NCBI RefSeq assembly: GCF_002723995.1
Contig: NZ_BEWP01000004.1
Coordinates: forward strand, 217,367-281,366
DNA from: Gluconobacter kondonii
GTDB lineage: Bacteria; Pseudomonadota; Alphaproteobacteria; Acetobacterales; Acetobacteraceae
Length of the DNA stretch: 64,000 bases
Direction of reading: 5' to 3'
Position numbers and translations under genes: made by a program. This document shows, piece after piece, positions 16,728-25,815 of this stretch (the stretch's first letter is position 1; every line of letters begins with the position of its first letter). The notes beneath the pieces are model-generated. The model worked only from the letters and a program-made list of their open reading frames with translations, searched no databases and had not been told where the DNA came from.

Positions 16728-17613
16728 GCCGCGACGCCCAGAGCGACGCCAGAATAGACCCCGAAACATTGTGCCAGACGGAAAAAACCGCGCCCGGCAG
16801 CGCGGCCAGCGGGGAGAAATAAAGCCGTCCCAGTGTCGCGGCGAGCCCGGAATTCTGCATCCCGACTTCCAACGCCAGCGTCCGGCAGACACTCTCGTCA
16901 AAGCCAAGCAATCGCCCGCCCCAGTAGCCCCCCAGAAGCCCGATCCCGTTATGCAGGATGACGGCCAGCAGCATGATCGGACCAGCCTCTTTCAAAGACG
17001 GCCCCACACCCGCCACGATCGCCCCGATGATAAGCAGGATCGACACCATCGCCACCGGCGGAAGCGCAGGCTCGACCCGGCGCACCGCGCGATGCCAGAA
17101 TGTGTTGATCACAACGCCCGCCAGAACAGGTAGCGCTACCATGGTTACGATGCTGCGAAACAACGCCCAGCTATCCACCGCCACCCCAGCCGAGACATAG
17201 AACCGCACCAGAAGCGGTGTTGCGACGATCCCGACGAGCGTTGAAAACGCACTGATACTGACCGAAAGCGCCACATCCCCGCGCGATAGATAGATCATGA
17301 CATTGGACGCCGTACCACTCGACACACACCCAACCAGAACCATGCCTGTCATCAGTGCAGGCGGCAGCCTCAGCAGATGCGCGATTCCCCACGCCGCAAG
17401 CGGCATGACAAGATAATGCAGCCCCACACCCGCCAGAACCGGCGCGGGCCGACGCAGGATACGCCCAAAATCGGCCGGTGTCAGGGAAACGCCCATCGTG
17501 AACATAACAAACGCCAGAAGCGGCGTGATGGCGGGCACAAGCGTCAGGAACGCTCCGGGGAGAAGGAGTGCAAGCCCGGACACCAGAATGGCCCAGAGCG
17601 GAAAAAGACGCAT
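16699..17613 (-). CDS. bile acid:sodium symporter (BASS) family transporter
   Basis: A 304-residue membrane protein with about nine to ten hydrophobic helices. The family features are [18 protein letters not shown], then the helix-break motif [30 protein letters not shown], and [23 protein letters not shown]. The ECVSG/SS-GTAS break and the E-x-G-x-Q-N-S motif are characteristic of BASS/YocS/PanS proteins, which use sodium to move organic anions such as pantoate-like acids. The substrate cannot be named. An ATG at 17646 would add eleven residues, but 17613 starts at a better membrane-protein N-terminus. Convergent overlap of 29 bases with the helicase gene. Confidence 0.9.
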   Translation of the reverse strand: MRLFPLWAILVSGLALLLPGAFLTLVPAITPLLAFVMFTMGVSLTPADFGRILRRPAPVLAGVGLHYLVMPLAAWGIAHLLRLPPALMTGMVLVGCVSSGTASNVMIYLSRGDVALSVSISAFSTLVGIVATPLLVRFYVSAGVAVDSWALFRSIVTMVALPVLAGVVINTFWHRAVRRVEPALPPVAMVSILLIIGAIVAGVGPSLKEAGPIMLLAVILHNGIGLLGGYWGGRLLGFDESVCRTLALEVGMQNSGLAATLGRLYFSPLAALPGAVFSVWHNVSGSILASLWASRPIVRKDPPC

Positions 17614-17884
17614 CACCACCGCAGCAGGACCGTTTCGTAGAAACATTCTTCAGGTGGCATATGACCCAGCGTAATGAATATAATAAAAACGTTCTTATGC
17701 CGGGAGGCAGCAGTTCCGTCATCTTTTTCCGACATGGACGCGGAGAAATACGCAACCTGAAAAATGCCATTAACCTTAAGGTAAGATCGAGCTGTTTTTA
17801 TTATTTTCATGAGGAATCGACGAGTGCCTCTCAGCTTTTTCGGGAGTGGCCTGTACGGCCTGAGCAATAACCCATGCAGTATCC

Positions 17885-19081
17885 ATGACACCTGATCCGT
17901 CCACTCTGCTTGGGTACAGCACGGTTATTTTCCTGCTTCTGGGCGTTCATTTCATCCTGTCAGAATTTTCCGGCAGACGATGGTCCCGCATGGCGTGGTA
18001 CGCGGCCCCCTTCTTTCTGGGCGCAGTCTCCGGCCTCTTCTCTACTGTTCAGAGCATTCTGCCTGGACAGTGGGGGCTCCGGATGAGTTCACTGTTCATG
18101 ATCATGGCCTATGGAGCCGCATGGCAGGCCATGCGAATCATCCTCGGCTATCGCACTCGTGTTCTGCCGGTTCTGCTGGCCTGCATCGTCTTTTTCATTC
18201 TTTCTGCACTCTCTGGTCGGACAGGACTGTTCCATGTCCTCAGCACGGCCTTTCGTCTGGCCGCGCTTGCAATACTCCACCTTCTGGGGATCTGGAATCT
18301 GCGGAATGCAGACCAGATCACAACCCCCGCACGGCGCAATCTGCAAAGACTTCTGACCCTCTATGCAGGGTTTTATCTCCTGCTGGTGGCTCTCGTCCTG
18401 TGGTTGCCTGCCCCTCTGGGCGCCGCTCCCGCGACAATCTGGGCCGTTGCGACCTACAATTTTCTGACCGTAGTCGAAGTGACGTTGTTTGCTCTGGGTA
18501 TGATTGCAATCCCGTGGGAGCAACTGGCGTTCAGACAGAAAGAACTGATCCTTCAGGACCCCCTTTCAGGAGGCGGCAACCGCCGCGCCTTTCAGGAATG
18601 GCTCGAAAATGACGGACAAAATTGCGCCCATGAAGCACTTCTCATGGTCGATATCGACCATTTCAAAAACATCAATGACCTCCATGGCCACGCAATCGGG
18701 GATCAGATCATCATCGCCATGGGCCATGTTTGCCGGGATCTCCTTTACCCGACGACGACGCTCTTCCGTATCGGCGGAGATGAATTCGTCGTCGTCTTCC
18801 AGTGCGGCAGCATTGACGAAATGCTCGCAACGGCCCAGCGCCTCCGCAACACCTTCTCAACCGAAACCCGTTTAATCGGAGAGGAAGGCATCACGGCCAC
18901 GCTCAGCATCGGTGCGGCTCTCTGTCCGGGCACGGGTATCAGTCGAACAGATCTTCTGGCCCGAGCCGACAATGCTCTTTATGCCGCCAAACAGACAGGT
19001 CGTGACCGTGTGGTTCACTTTGCACAGGAAGAAGGCAACTCACTCCAAAGCATATCGGACTTTTCCAAGCCGCACCTCTGA
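17885..19081 (+). CDS. membrane-bound diguanylate cyclase (GGDEF)
   Basis: A 398-residue protein. The first about 215 residues form six or seven membrane helices with no recognised sensor family. A GGDEF domain follows (about 220-380): LSGGGNRRAFQEWL, LLMVDIDHFKNINDLHGHAIGDQII, FRIGGDEFVVVF and ADNALYAAKQTGRDRV. The active-site GGDEF and the metal-binding Asp are intact, so it probably makes cyclic di-GMP. The product-inhibition site RxxD, expected five residues before GGDEF, reads YPTT, so feedback inhibition is probably absent. It stands alone between convergent or divergent neighbours; the signal is unknown. Confidence 0.93.
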   Translation: MTPDPSTLLGYSTVIFLLLGVHFILSEFSGRRWSRMAWYAAPFFLGAVSGLFSTVQSILPGQWGLRMSSLFMIMAYGAAWQAMRIILGYRTRVLPVLLACIVFFILSALSGRTGLFHVLSTAFRLAALAILHLLGIWNLRNADQITTPARRNLQRLLTLYAGFYLLLVALVLWLPAPLGAAPATIWAVATYNFLTVVEVTLFALGMIAIPWEQLAFRQKELILQDPLSGGGNRRAFQEWLENDGQNCAHEALLMVDIDHFKNINDLHGHAIGDQIIIAMGHVCRDLLYPTTTLFRIGGDEFVVVFQCGSIDEMLATAQRLRNTFSTETRLIGEEGITATLSIGAALCPGTGISRTDLLARADNALYAAKQTGRDRVVHFAQEEGNSLQSISDFSKPHL

Positions 19082-19093
19082 AAACCCGTATCT

Positions 19094-19411
19094 TCACTCT
19101 TTCCCGAGCGTTTTTGCCCTGACGTTCGCGCTCGTGACCAGAAGCTCCCTGTATCGGGCCAGTCCGGCCCACCCCAGCGCGACGAGTAACCCTGCAACGG
19201 AAAATGTCGCAATCCAGACTGGAACTGCTGTCGACGCACGCTCCGCAAAACACAGCGCGAGCGTCACAAGGGGCAAGACAAACCGGAACACCCCTGCCCT
19301 TTGCAGCCACGCAGGTTTCTGAAGTCGCGCATACCGCAGCATTTTCGGCTCATGGCACGCCTGCAAAAGCAGAAACAGACACCACACAAACGTGCAGAGA
19401 ATGATCGTCAC
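19094..19411 (-). CDS. DUF3325-like small membrane protein of a siderophore uptake operon
   Basis: A 105-residue protein with three hydrophobic helices: TIILCTFVWCLFLLLQACHEP, FRFVLPLVTLALCFAE and WIATFSVAGLLVALGWAGLARYR. This length and layout, and the position after a PepSY protein, fit DUF3325. The GTG start at 19411 overlaps the stop of the PepSY gene (GTGA), arguing for coupled translation; longer upstream reading is antisense or out-of-frame overlap. The function is not known for the family; genomic association with siderophore receptors suggests a part in reductive iron release at the inner membrane. Confidence 0.78.
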   Translation of the reverse strand: MTIILCTFVWCLFLLLQACHEPKMLRYARLQKPAWLQRAGVFRFVLPLVTLALCFAERASTAVPVWIATFSVAGLLVALGWAGLARYRELLVTSANVRAKTLGKE

Positions 19412-20874
19412 AGCCGACGCGCCATCTGGAACGAGACGAGCGCCAGAAAGAACGCAACCAGATCCGTTGCAGCAAAAACCGTCGGGACATGAAAAAATGT
19501 AACCCCTGGTCGGGTCACAACGTCCAGCGGGGTAAGAAAAAGACCCAGCCCCGCCAGACAAAAAAGCTGGATTTTCCAGCCCTGAAACGGACGCCCCAGA
19601 AGACTCCACACCATCCCCGAAACGGCACTCAGCACCCAGATGGCCAGAAAAACATGTCCTTCCGCAAGCGGACGGTCCTGCAAAGCGACGGGCAATAGAC
19701 GATTGGCCCAGAAAAAAGCCAGCGCTCCCATTGGCAGACCCACGACACTGCCGATGGCCAACCCCTCGGCAATCCGGAACATGAGCCGCTCCCCTGACTG
19801 ACGACGGCGTTTCATCAGGAAAATGATAGACCCGCTCGCGAACATGACGGCCCCCATGGCGCCCGAAATGAAATACAGCCAGCGCATGCCCGCCCCCGTC
19901 CAGCGTGCGTAATGCAGCCCTTTCAGAACCTGCTCCGTATGGGTAATGGCGCCGGGCAGCAGGACATGACGCAGAACATGACCGTCCACCGGGCTGAAAT
20001 CGACATGCTCGCGTGTCAGTAACGGACCTGAAGCATCGGTTCGGGATATGAGGATATTCTGCGGCTGGAACAGGATATATCCGGTCTGGCCTGCTCCAAT
20101 CGTACGCTCGGCCTCCGCCACAAGGGGAGCCAGCGGCGGGAAGGTTGAGGGGATTGAAACAGCCGGTTTCTCGGATTTTTGGTGCGTGGATGGCGCAGAG
20201 GCCCGGAAAGCATTTTCAACGGATGCGAAATAGGACACGGGTGGAAAAAGCGTCCGCGCACGAATGAAAGTGCCGCTATAGGCCATCAGCAGAATGAACG
20301 GCAGGAACACAACAGCCGCCACCACATGCACGTCCAGCCATGCCCGCAATCTGGCCGCAAAAGGACGCAGAAGCATCAGGTCGGAGATAAGCCCCTTCAG
20401 ATGGATGATGATGCCCGAGCCGATTGTCAGCAGAAGCGCCAGACCCGCAAACGCAACAACCGTTTCTCCGTAAACGCCGGAACGCATCGTGTAATGCAGG
20501 TCGTAAAAGAACGTTCCCCCCGCTGTCGCACGGACATTCAGACGTTCTCCAGTCTGTGGATTGTATGGAACGGTCAGAAACTCATGCCCGTCATGATGCT
20601 CCAGACGCAGATAGGGGTCCCGCGCGGAAGGCAGGGTTATGAACGGCTTTTCGCCCTGCACGAGCAGGTCGTGCACGGCCGGGAGCACATGGTCCAGAGA
20701 TTGCGGAGAAAATGCCTCTGTCTGCGGTGGGGCTTCAGGCTGGAGCCAGCGCGTGAGTTCGGTGTCGAACACGGCAAGACAGCCCGAGGCAAACACGCAG
20801 AACAGCAGGAGCCCTGCGGCAAAACCGACCCAGGCATGCAGCCATCCCATCCGGGTACGAAGCGTATCTTGCAT
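19408..20874 (-). CDS. PepSY-associated transmembrane protein (siderophore reductase-like)
   Basis: A 488-residue inner-membrane protein. It opens with GWLHAWVGFAAGLLLFCVFASGCLAVFDTELTRW, the PepSY_TM signature with a conserved His in the first helix. It continues with FFYDLHYTMRSGVYGETVVAFAGLALLLTIGSGIIIHLKG, then LDVHVVAAVVFLPFILLMAYSGTFI, and later LKGLHYARWTGAGMRWLYFISGAMGAVMFASGSIIFL. Conserved His residues in several helices could bind heme. Proteins of this group (PiuB/FoxB/FhuF-like) act in removing iron from siderophores. The ATG at 20874 shares bases with the DUF3649 stop; a GTG one codon earlier is possible. It is the third gene of an overlapping four-gene operon. Confidence 0.88.
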   Translation of the reverse strand: MQDTLRTRMGWLHAWVGFAAGLLLFCVFASGCLAVFDTELTRWLQPEAPPQTEAFSPQSLDHVLPAVHDLLVQGEKPFITLPSARDPYLRLEHHDGHEFLTVPYNPQTGERLNVRATAGGTFFYDLHYTMRSGVYGETVVAFAGLALLLTIGSGIIIHLKGLISDLMLLRPFAARLRAWLDVHVVAAVVFLPFILLMAYSGTFIRARTLFPPVSYFASVENAFRASAPSTHQKSEKPAVSIPSTFPPLAPLVAEAERTIGAGQTGYILFQPQNILISRTDASGPLLTREHVDFSPVDGHVLRHVLLPGAITHTEQVLKGLHYARWTGAGMRWLYFISGAMGAVMFASGSIIFLMKRRRQSGERLMFRIAEGLAIGSVVGLPMGALAFFWANRLLPVALQDRPLAEGHVFLAIWVLSAVSGMVWSLLGRPFQGWKIQLFCLAGLGLFLTPLDVVTRPGVTFFHVPTVFAATDLVAFFLALVSFQMARRL

Positions 20875-21191
20875 CACGAATGCAACAAAACGGCCAGAAG
20901 GGCCACAACGCCGACCGCTCCGGCAATGATCCCGCCACGCAACGGACTGCGTGTTCCGAAAGCGAGCAGAAACAGTAGCGGAAACGCAGCGACCGCAATC
21001 ATCTGCCCCAGAACCGTCGCGTCATGCCGTACAGGAGGCCCCCATTTCAGGGCACCCAGCGTAATGAAATGCGCCGCCATCCAGACCAGCGCAAACACGA
21101 ATACCGCACGCCAGATCCACCAGCGCGCAGGTGATGACACGATGGCCCCGGAACGACGGGAGCGTGCGGTTGAGGGAGCTTCGGAAGGCAT
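20874..21191 (-). CDS. DUF3649-like small membrane protein
   Basis: A 105-residue protein with three predicted membrane helices (FVFALVWMAAHFITLG, MIAVAAFPLLFLLAFGT and GGIIAGAVGVVALLAVLL) after a charged, Ser/Ala-rich N-terminus. Size and order (receptor, this gene, PepSY, DUF3325) fit DUF3649, a family named only by its association with iron uptake. Its ATG overlaps the receptor stop (ATGA) and its own TGA overlaps the next start. It may form part of an inner-membrane iron-release complex; this is inference from context. Confidence 0.78.
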   Translation of the reverse strand: MPSEAPSTARSRRSGAIVSSPARWWIWRAVFVFALVWMAAHFITLGALKWGPPVRHDATVLGQMIAVAAFPLLFLLAFGTRSPLRGGIIAGAVGVVALLAVLLHS

Positions 21192-23485
21192 CAGAAATTC
21201 GAGCGCAGGGTAAACATGAAGTTCCGGGGCTCACCGTAATAGTTGTAATAATAGAAATTACCGAGGCGTTGATAATAGCGCGTATTGGAGATGTTGTTGA
21301 GGTTCATGGTCAGCGCCAGATAGCGGTTCCATTGATATCCGACCTGCGCCGAAGCGGTGATGTAGCCGGACTGCGTTACAAGGCGATTGGTGCCAAACGT
21401 CCCGCTCTGCGCATTGATGCCGCCCCCGATGCTCCAGATGTTTTTCTGCGCGCCCCGATAGGGTTCGAACCGATAATGCGTCCAGAGTTTCCACAGATGA
21501 CGCGGCGAATTCCCGGCATAGGCAAGACCTGCATTCGAGGGTGTGCCGTTATCAACGATGCGGTTATCATTATAGGTGTAACTGGCATTGATGTCCCATC
21601 CCGGCAGAGGACGGCCAATCACTTCGGCTTCCGCACCCTGACAGCGCGTTTTTCCCGCCGCGACATAACAGGTGGCGGTATGGCTCGGGCCACAGGTCGG
21701 GTCCAGATCGCTGTTGGCAATCGCATCGTTCCGCTGCACGATCTTGTATCCCGCCATCGTGAAGCTCAGCATCTGGTTGAACAGCGCGCCTTTCATGCCG
21801 CCTTCAAGCTGCCCACCCCGTACCGGCTGAAGCTGACGTCCGTCCACGCCATAGGCAGACTGGGGGCTGAACGTATCGGTATAGCTGGCATAGAATGTGA
21901 TGTGCGGCAGAACGTGATAGACCAGCGCGGCATAGGGCGTCAGGATACCCTGCTGATCGATGGACGTACTGGTCACGGCACCCGGCACCAGATCGCGCGA
22001 TTTCTGCACATATCCGCTGATGCGCCCGCCCAGCGTCAGGAAAATGCTCGGCATGAGCTGAAAACGCCCCTGCCCGTACACACCCCACTGTTCGGTCGGC
22101 TGCCAGCTCCGGCTTGTAACGGAAGGGAGAATGGCCCCTGAAATTGCGCCATAATCGCTGATTGGCAGACCGGCCAGAGCAGCGTTCGTGCGGGAATTCA
22201 CGCTCGCCCCGCCGCCTTCATAGACATAGCGATTATAATTCGCGCCAATCATGAGCGTATGCGTCCGGTTCAGAAGATGCAGCGGTCCGGTCAGATAACC
22301 GTCCACGCCGTCGTTGGTCTCGCTGTAAAGAGAGCGTGCCGCCACGTAATTCGCTGTCTGGGTTTTGGCATTATAGGCGTTGATATAGCTGTATTGCAGA
22401 TCGGTATCGGCTGTCCTGTGCCGCCCTGTAACACGCCCGACCCAGCCCGCACCAAAGCGCCGTTCGAGCTGCGCCATGACTTCGGTCGTGGGCACCTGCC
22501 CCTTGTTCCAGTCCGATCCGATGAACGTATTGCGCGGCAGATTGAGGTCCGCTCCCGTCCCGCTCATGCGCGGCAGGCCCATATAGCGGGTCGTGTCATT
22601 GGACTGCGACGTGACGGAAACGGTCAGGGTGGTGCGTCGATCGATATGGATGTCTGTCACGCCATAGATCGTCCAGCGGCGGTCATAGGCGTTTTTATAG
22701 AAAAAATCGCGCTCGGTCCCGGCCATGACCAGACGGGCAGACACGATTTTCGAGTTTCCGATCGGCCCACCCACATCGACGCTGGCGTGATAGTTGTCCC
22801 ATGATCCGGCGCTGAAAGACGCATTGCCCTGAAATGTTTCGGTTGGGCGCTTATGGACAAAATTGACGCTGCCGCCCGGTGCGCTTGAACCCTGCAATAC
22901 GCCATCCGAGCCGCGCAGAACCTCGATCCGGTCATAGATCGCCAGATCGAACTGCTGGGCCAGCTGAAGGCCGCCTGTCGCGGGCGATCCATCATACTGG
23001 GCCGCGAGTTGGAAACCACGGGACGAAAACCCCGCCGTGCCATCGCCATACAGATTGACGTTGACGCCCGCGACCTGTTTGAGCGCGTTGTCGACCGTGA
23101 AAAGATTCTGGTCCTTCATCTGCTGCGTGCTCAGCACAGAAATCGACTGCGGTACGTCTTCGGGCCGCAGCAACATGCGCGTCGTGGACACCGCACGCAC
23201 GGTATAGGTCCCGGTGCCGTCTGTTGTAGCGGTTGCACGATGTCCATGGACCAGAAGCTGCTCGACACTGCCGGGGACGTCTGACTCTGCCGTTACGACA
23301 GAAGACGGTTTTTTCTTCGTGGAGACCTTCTTCTGCTCCTGTCCCGCCGCAGAGAGATCCACGGGTGCGGCCTGCGCCACAGCCTCCTCCCAGCCACCGG
23401 ACAGCAGCGCGAGAGCATGCAGGGTTTTTCTGAACCCCGTTCCCGGACGGGAACATGAAGCCGGATTATTCCCTGTCTGCATCAT
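21191..23485 (-). CDS. TonB-dependent siderophore receptor
   Basis: About 764 residues. A signal peptide ending AVAQAAPVD is followed by a Lys/Ser-rich linker, then a TonB-box-like VEQLLVHGHR. The plug has RPEDVPQSISVLSTQQMKDQNLFTVDNALKQVAGVNV, GFSSRGFQL and YDRIEVLRGSDGVLQGSSAPGGSVNFVHKRP. A full barrel ends with the aromatic strand FMFTLRSNF. The sequence is of the FhuE/FpvA/ferrichrome type, and no STN domain is present. The ATG at 23485 is preferred; the TTG at 23539 would add 18 residues before the signal peptide. A Fur-like box lies 62 bases upstream. The following genes for DUF3649, PepSY and DUF3325 proteins overlap as one operon. Confidence 0.95.
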   Translation of the reverse strand: MMQTGNNPASCSRPGTGFRKTLHALALLSGGWEEAVAQAAPVDLSAAGQEQKKVSTKKKPSSVVTAESDVPGSVEQLLVHGHRATATTDGTGTYTVRAVSTTRMLLRPEDVPQSISVLSTQQMKDQNLFTVDNALKQVAGVNVNLYGDGTAGFSSRGFQLAAQYDGSPATGGLQLAQQFDLAIYDRIEVLRGSDGVLQGSSAPGGSVNFVHKRPTETFQGNASFSAGSWDNYHASVDVGGPIGNSKIVSARLVMAGTERDFFYKNAYDRRWTIYGVTDIHIDRRTTLTVSVTSQSNDTTRYMGLPRMSGTGADLNLPRNTFIGSDWNKGQVPTTEVMAQLERRFGAGWVGRVTGRHRTADTDLQYSYINAYNAKTQTANYVAARSLYSETNDGVDGYLTGPLHLLNRTHTLMIGANYNRYVYEGGGASVNSRTNAALAGLPISDYGAISGAILPSVTSRSWQPTEQWGVYGQGRFQLMPSIFLTLGGRISGYVQKSRDLVPGAVTSTSIDQQGILTPYAALVYHVLPHITFYASYTDTFSPQSAYGVDGRQLQPVRGGQLEGGMKGALFNQMLSFTMAGYKIVQRNDAIANSDLDPTCGPSHTATCYVAAGKTRCQGAEAEVIGRPLPGWDINASYTYNDNRIVDNGTPSNAGLAYAGNSPRHLWKLWTHYRFEPYRGAQKNIWSIGGGINAQSGTFGTNRLVTQSGYITASAQVGYQWNRYLALTMNLNNISNTRYYQRLGNFYYYNYYGEPRNFMFTLRSNF

Positions 23486-23546
23486 ACGCGCTTTCGAGTG
23501 ACCGTTTATCAGCCCCCTCTCACGGAAGGGATGACGCAAACCTATA

Positions 23547-23563
23547 TGAGAATAGTTCTTATT
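23547..23563. promoter_or_regulatory. candidate Fur box upstream of the siderophore receptor operon
   Basis: TGAGAATAGTTCTTATT is a near-perfect palindrome of the common Fur form TGAGAATNATTCTCA, with arms TGAGAA and TTCTTA. It lies 62 bases before the chosen ATG, in an AT-rich promoter region. Regulation by iron through Fur is inferred. Confidence 0.6.
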
Positions 23564-23890
23564 AACAGAGTGCTATTCCGCTTTTATTGGCAAAAAAGCC
23601 TTTACGAAAACATACGAAACACTTTTGACGCCTTATACGGGAGCCCGGTACAGAAATAACCTTCCAGAAAGCCTCTGAAGATGGTCCGCCGAATCCGGAA
23701 TATCCTGTCGTGAAAACGAAACCGGACATCTTCATAAACCCCTGACAAAACGGGCCTTGCGGGCCATTCCACCCCCCTTCAAACGATCATTGCGTCACCC
23801 TGAATTTTTGGGTTTCCGTGATGCGATCAAAGTGCCAAAAGCCCTCGCATTCGGGACGCTCAGGTCACCGTTCCAGTCAGGAATTACATC
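23564..23890. other. 327-bp intergenic region before the MFS gene
   Basis: Divergent spacer between the receptor operon and the MFS transporter. Besides the receptor promoter and Fur-like box at its left end I see no gene, repeat or clear RNA structure. Confidence 0.6.
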
Positions 23891-25072
23891 GTGTTCAAAA
23901 CGCTCTCCGGCCCGGCCATTGCGGGTCTCTGCGCTCTGTTCGCATCGACCTTCATTGCCGTGACAACCGAAGTCGCACCGGTTGGCCTGCTGATCGACAT
24001 GGCCAAGTCCTTCAACATCACCGAAGGCCATGCCGGACTGGCCGTGAGCGCCTATGCCCTGCTCGTCGCATTCGGAGCCGTCCCCATCACGATCGCCACG
24101 AGCCGTATGGACCGCAAGATGCTCATGGTGCTCTGCCTCGTCGGGTATGTCGTCTCCAACCTGATTTCCGCCATGGCACCCAGCTTCGGCATTCTCTGCG
24201 TCGGCCGGGCTCTGGGTGGCCTGTCTCACGCGCTTCTGATGTCCATTGCCGCTGCCTATACCGCCCATCTCGTGCCCGAACGTATGACGGGACGCGCCAT
24301 TTCGTTTGTTTTCGGAGGGACGTCTCTGGGGTCTGTTCTGGGCGTTCCGGGAGCCGCCGCGATCAGCCAGTTCACAAGCTGGCGTGTGGCGCTTTACGTC
24401 ATCGCGGCGCTGGCCGCGATGCTGACGATCTTCATCGCGCTCTATCTCCCGCCCGTACGCGGAACCGATACCAAAGCCCTCAAAGTTCCGACCATCCGCT
24501 CACCACATGCCGCGCGGATTTTCGGCATCGTGATCGGTGTGAACGCCATTTTCTTCTTCGCGCATAACCTGCTTTATACCTATGTCTCCCCGCTGCTTCT
24601 GGCGCATGGCCTGCCCTTGCATCTGTTAAGCATTGCGCTGCTCATCACAGGACTTGTCAGCATTTCCGGTCTGTGGGCGGCGGGTCAGGTCGTGGACCGC
24701 TGGCCTGCGGGCGGTCTGTTCGGCGGCGGTATCGCCATGCTGACCGGCATGACTTTGGTTTACGGGCACCTGCTGTCGGCATGGCCCAGCGTTGCCGCCG
24801 TCGGACTATGGTGCATGGGCTATGCTGCCATCATTCCCTTCGTCATGTCCGGTGCCATCCGGGCCCGCGCAACCAGTGCGGATGTTGCGGGTGCGGCGGT
24901 CAACAGCAGCAGCAACATGGGCATCCTGCTCGGCTCGGCGATTGGTGGGCATCTTCTCAATACACTGGGATTTGCGGTGCTCTGCCCCGCCTCCGTCGTG
25001 ATCGCACTAGGCGGAATCCTGCTCGCGGCGTTCAACCCGGCTGCCTTCCCGCGCAAACTCCAGCACGACTGA
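23891..25072 (+). CDS. MFS transporter, sugar/drug efflux type (AraJ/SotB/CmlA-like)
   Basis: A 393-residue protein with 12 membrane helices. It shows the DHA1 family marks: VTTEVAPVGLLIDMAKSF in helix 1, SAYALLVAFGAVPITIATSRMDRKMLMV with the motif A loop, GRALGGLSHALLMSIAAAYTAHLVPERMTGRAISFVFGGTSLGSVLGVPGAAAI, and a second half ending LLAAFNPAAFP. Relatives pump sugars, chloramphenicol or other small compounds out with protons. The reading begins at GTG 23891. It stands alone; its last bases face the end of thiD. The substrate is unknown. Confidence 0.9.
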   Translation: MFKTLSGPAIAGLCALFASTFIAVTTEVAPVGLLIDMAKSFNITEGHAGLAVSAYALLVAFGAVPITIATSRMDRKMLMVLCLVGYVVSNLISAMAPSFGILCVGRALGGLSHALLMSIAAAYTAHLVPERMTGRAISFVFGGTSLGSVLGVPGAAAISQFTSWRVALYVIAALAAMLTIFIALYLPPVRGTDTKALKVPTIRSPHAARIFGIVIGVNAIFFFAHNLLYTYVSPLLLAHGLPLHLLSIALLITGLVSISGLWAAGQVVDRWPAGGLFGGGIAMLTGMTLVYGHLLSAWPSVAAVGLWCMGYAAIIPFVMSGAIRARATSADVAGAAVNSSSNMGILLGSAIGGHLLNTLGFAVLCPASVVIALGGILLAAFNPAAFPRKLQHD

Positions 25073-25083
25073 CACACTACTTT

Positions 25084-25815
25084 TCAGGCGTTGCGGAAAC
25101 GCTCTTCAACTCCGCAACGCGCAGCCCGGATAGCCTCGGGTAGATCTTGCCCCATGACCAGTCCCGCCGCCAGAGCGCTGGCAAGCTGACAGCCCGTTCC
25201 CCTCAACTCGAATGCAAAACGGGGAGAACGGAAAGCCACGGGAGGAGAACCCGTTTCATACAGGACATCCTCAGAAACCGAAGACGGCAGATCATGCCCG
25301 CCCTTGAGAAGAACGCTCCGACAGCCCCGAGACAGCAGCGCGTTGACGATTTCCTCGCGTTCCACCGCCGGAGCCATTCCCAGTGCAGCAGCCAGCGCCG
25401 CAAGTTCCGGCAGATTGGGAGTAAGAATAGTAGTGCGGGGCAGAAGCAGGGCGATCAAGGCCTGCGCCCCCTCCGGGTCCAGCAGCGCATGACCGGAACT
25501 TGAACAGAGCACCGGGTCCAGAACCACCGGAACATCTGGCAGAAGCGCTGCGACAACACGGATCAGAGGCGCATTGAACAGGGCCCCGATCTTGACGGCC
25601 CCGATCCCCGCCTCCAGCGCTGCTTCAATCTGCGCGGCCAGAAGCGATGGAGCGACGGGCTCCACCGCCAGAACGCGACGATCGGTCTGTGCCGTGACGG
25701 CGGTGACGGCAAGACGTGCGGTCTGTCCGGACGCCTGCACAGCGAGTAGATCCCGTGCAAGACCAGCGCCCCCGCTGGAATCCATCCCCCCGATCAGAAG
25801 AACAGGCTGCGTCAT
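25084..25815 (-). CDS. thiD: hydroxymethylpyrimidine / phosphomethylpyrimidine kinase
   Basis: A 243-residue ribokinase-like enzyme that phosphorylates HMP and HMP-P to HMP-PP for thiamine synthesis. It starts with PVLLIGGMDSSGGAGLARDLLAV, the ThiD substrate loop, followed by AVTAVTAQT, VLDPVLCSSSGHALL, TILTPNLPELAAL, SVLLKGGH and the anion-hole FELRGTGCQLASALAAGL. The catalytic Cys in GTGC is present. The ATG at 25815 overlaps the stop of the ThiF-like gene (ATGA). It is the last gene of the thiamine operon. ThiD and ThiE are separate here, not fused. Confidence 0.95.
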   Translation of the reverse strand: MTQPVLLIGGMDSSGGAGLARDLLAVQASGQTARLAVTAVTAQTDRRVLAVEPVAPSLLAAQIEAALEAGIGAVKIGALFNAPLIRVVAALLPDVPVVLDPVLCSSSGHALLDPEGAQALIALLLPRTTILTPNLPELAALAAALGMAPAVEREEIVNALLSRGCRSVLLKGGHDLPSSVSEDVLYETGSPPVAFRSPRFAFELRGTGCQLASALAAGLVMGQDLPEAIRAARCGVEERFRNA

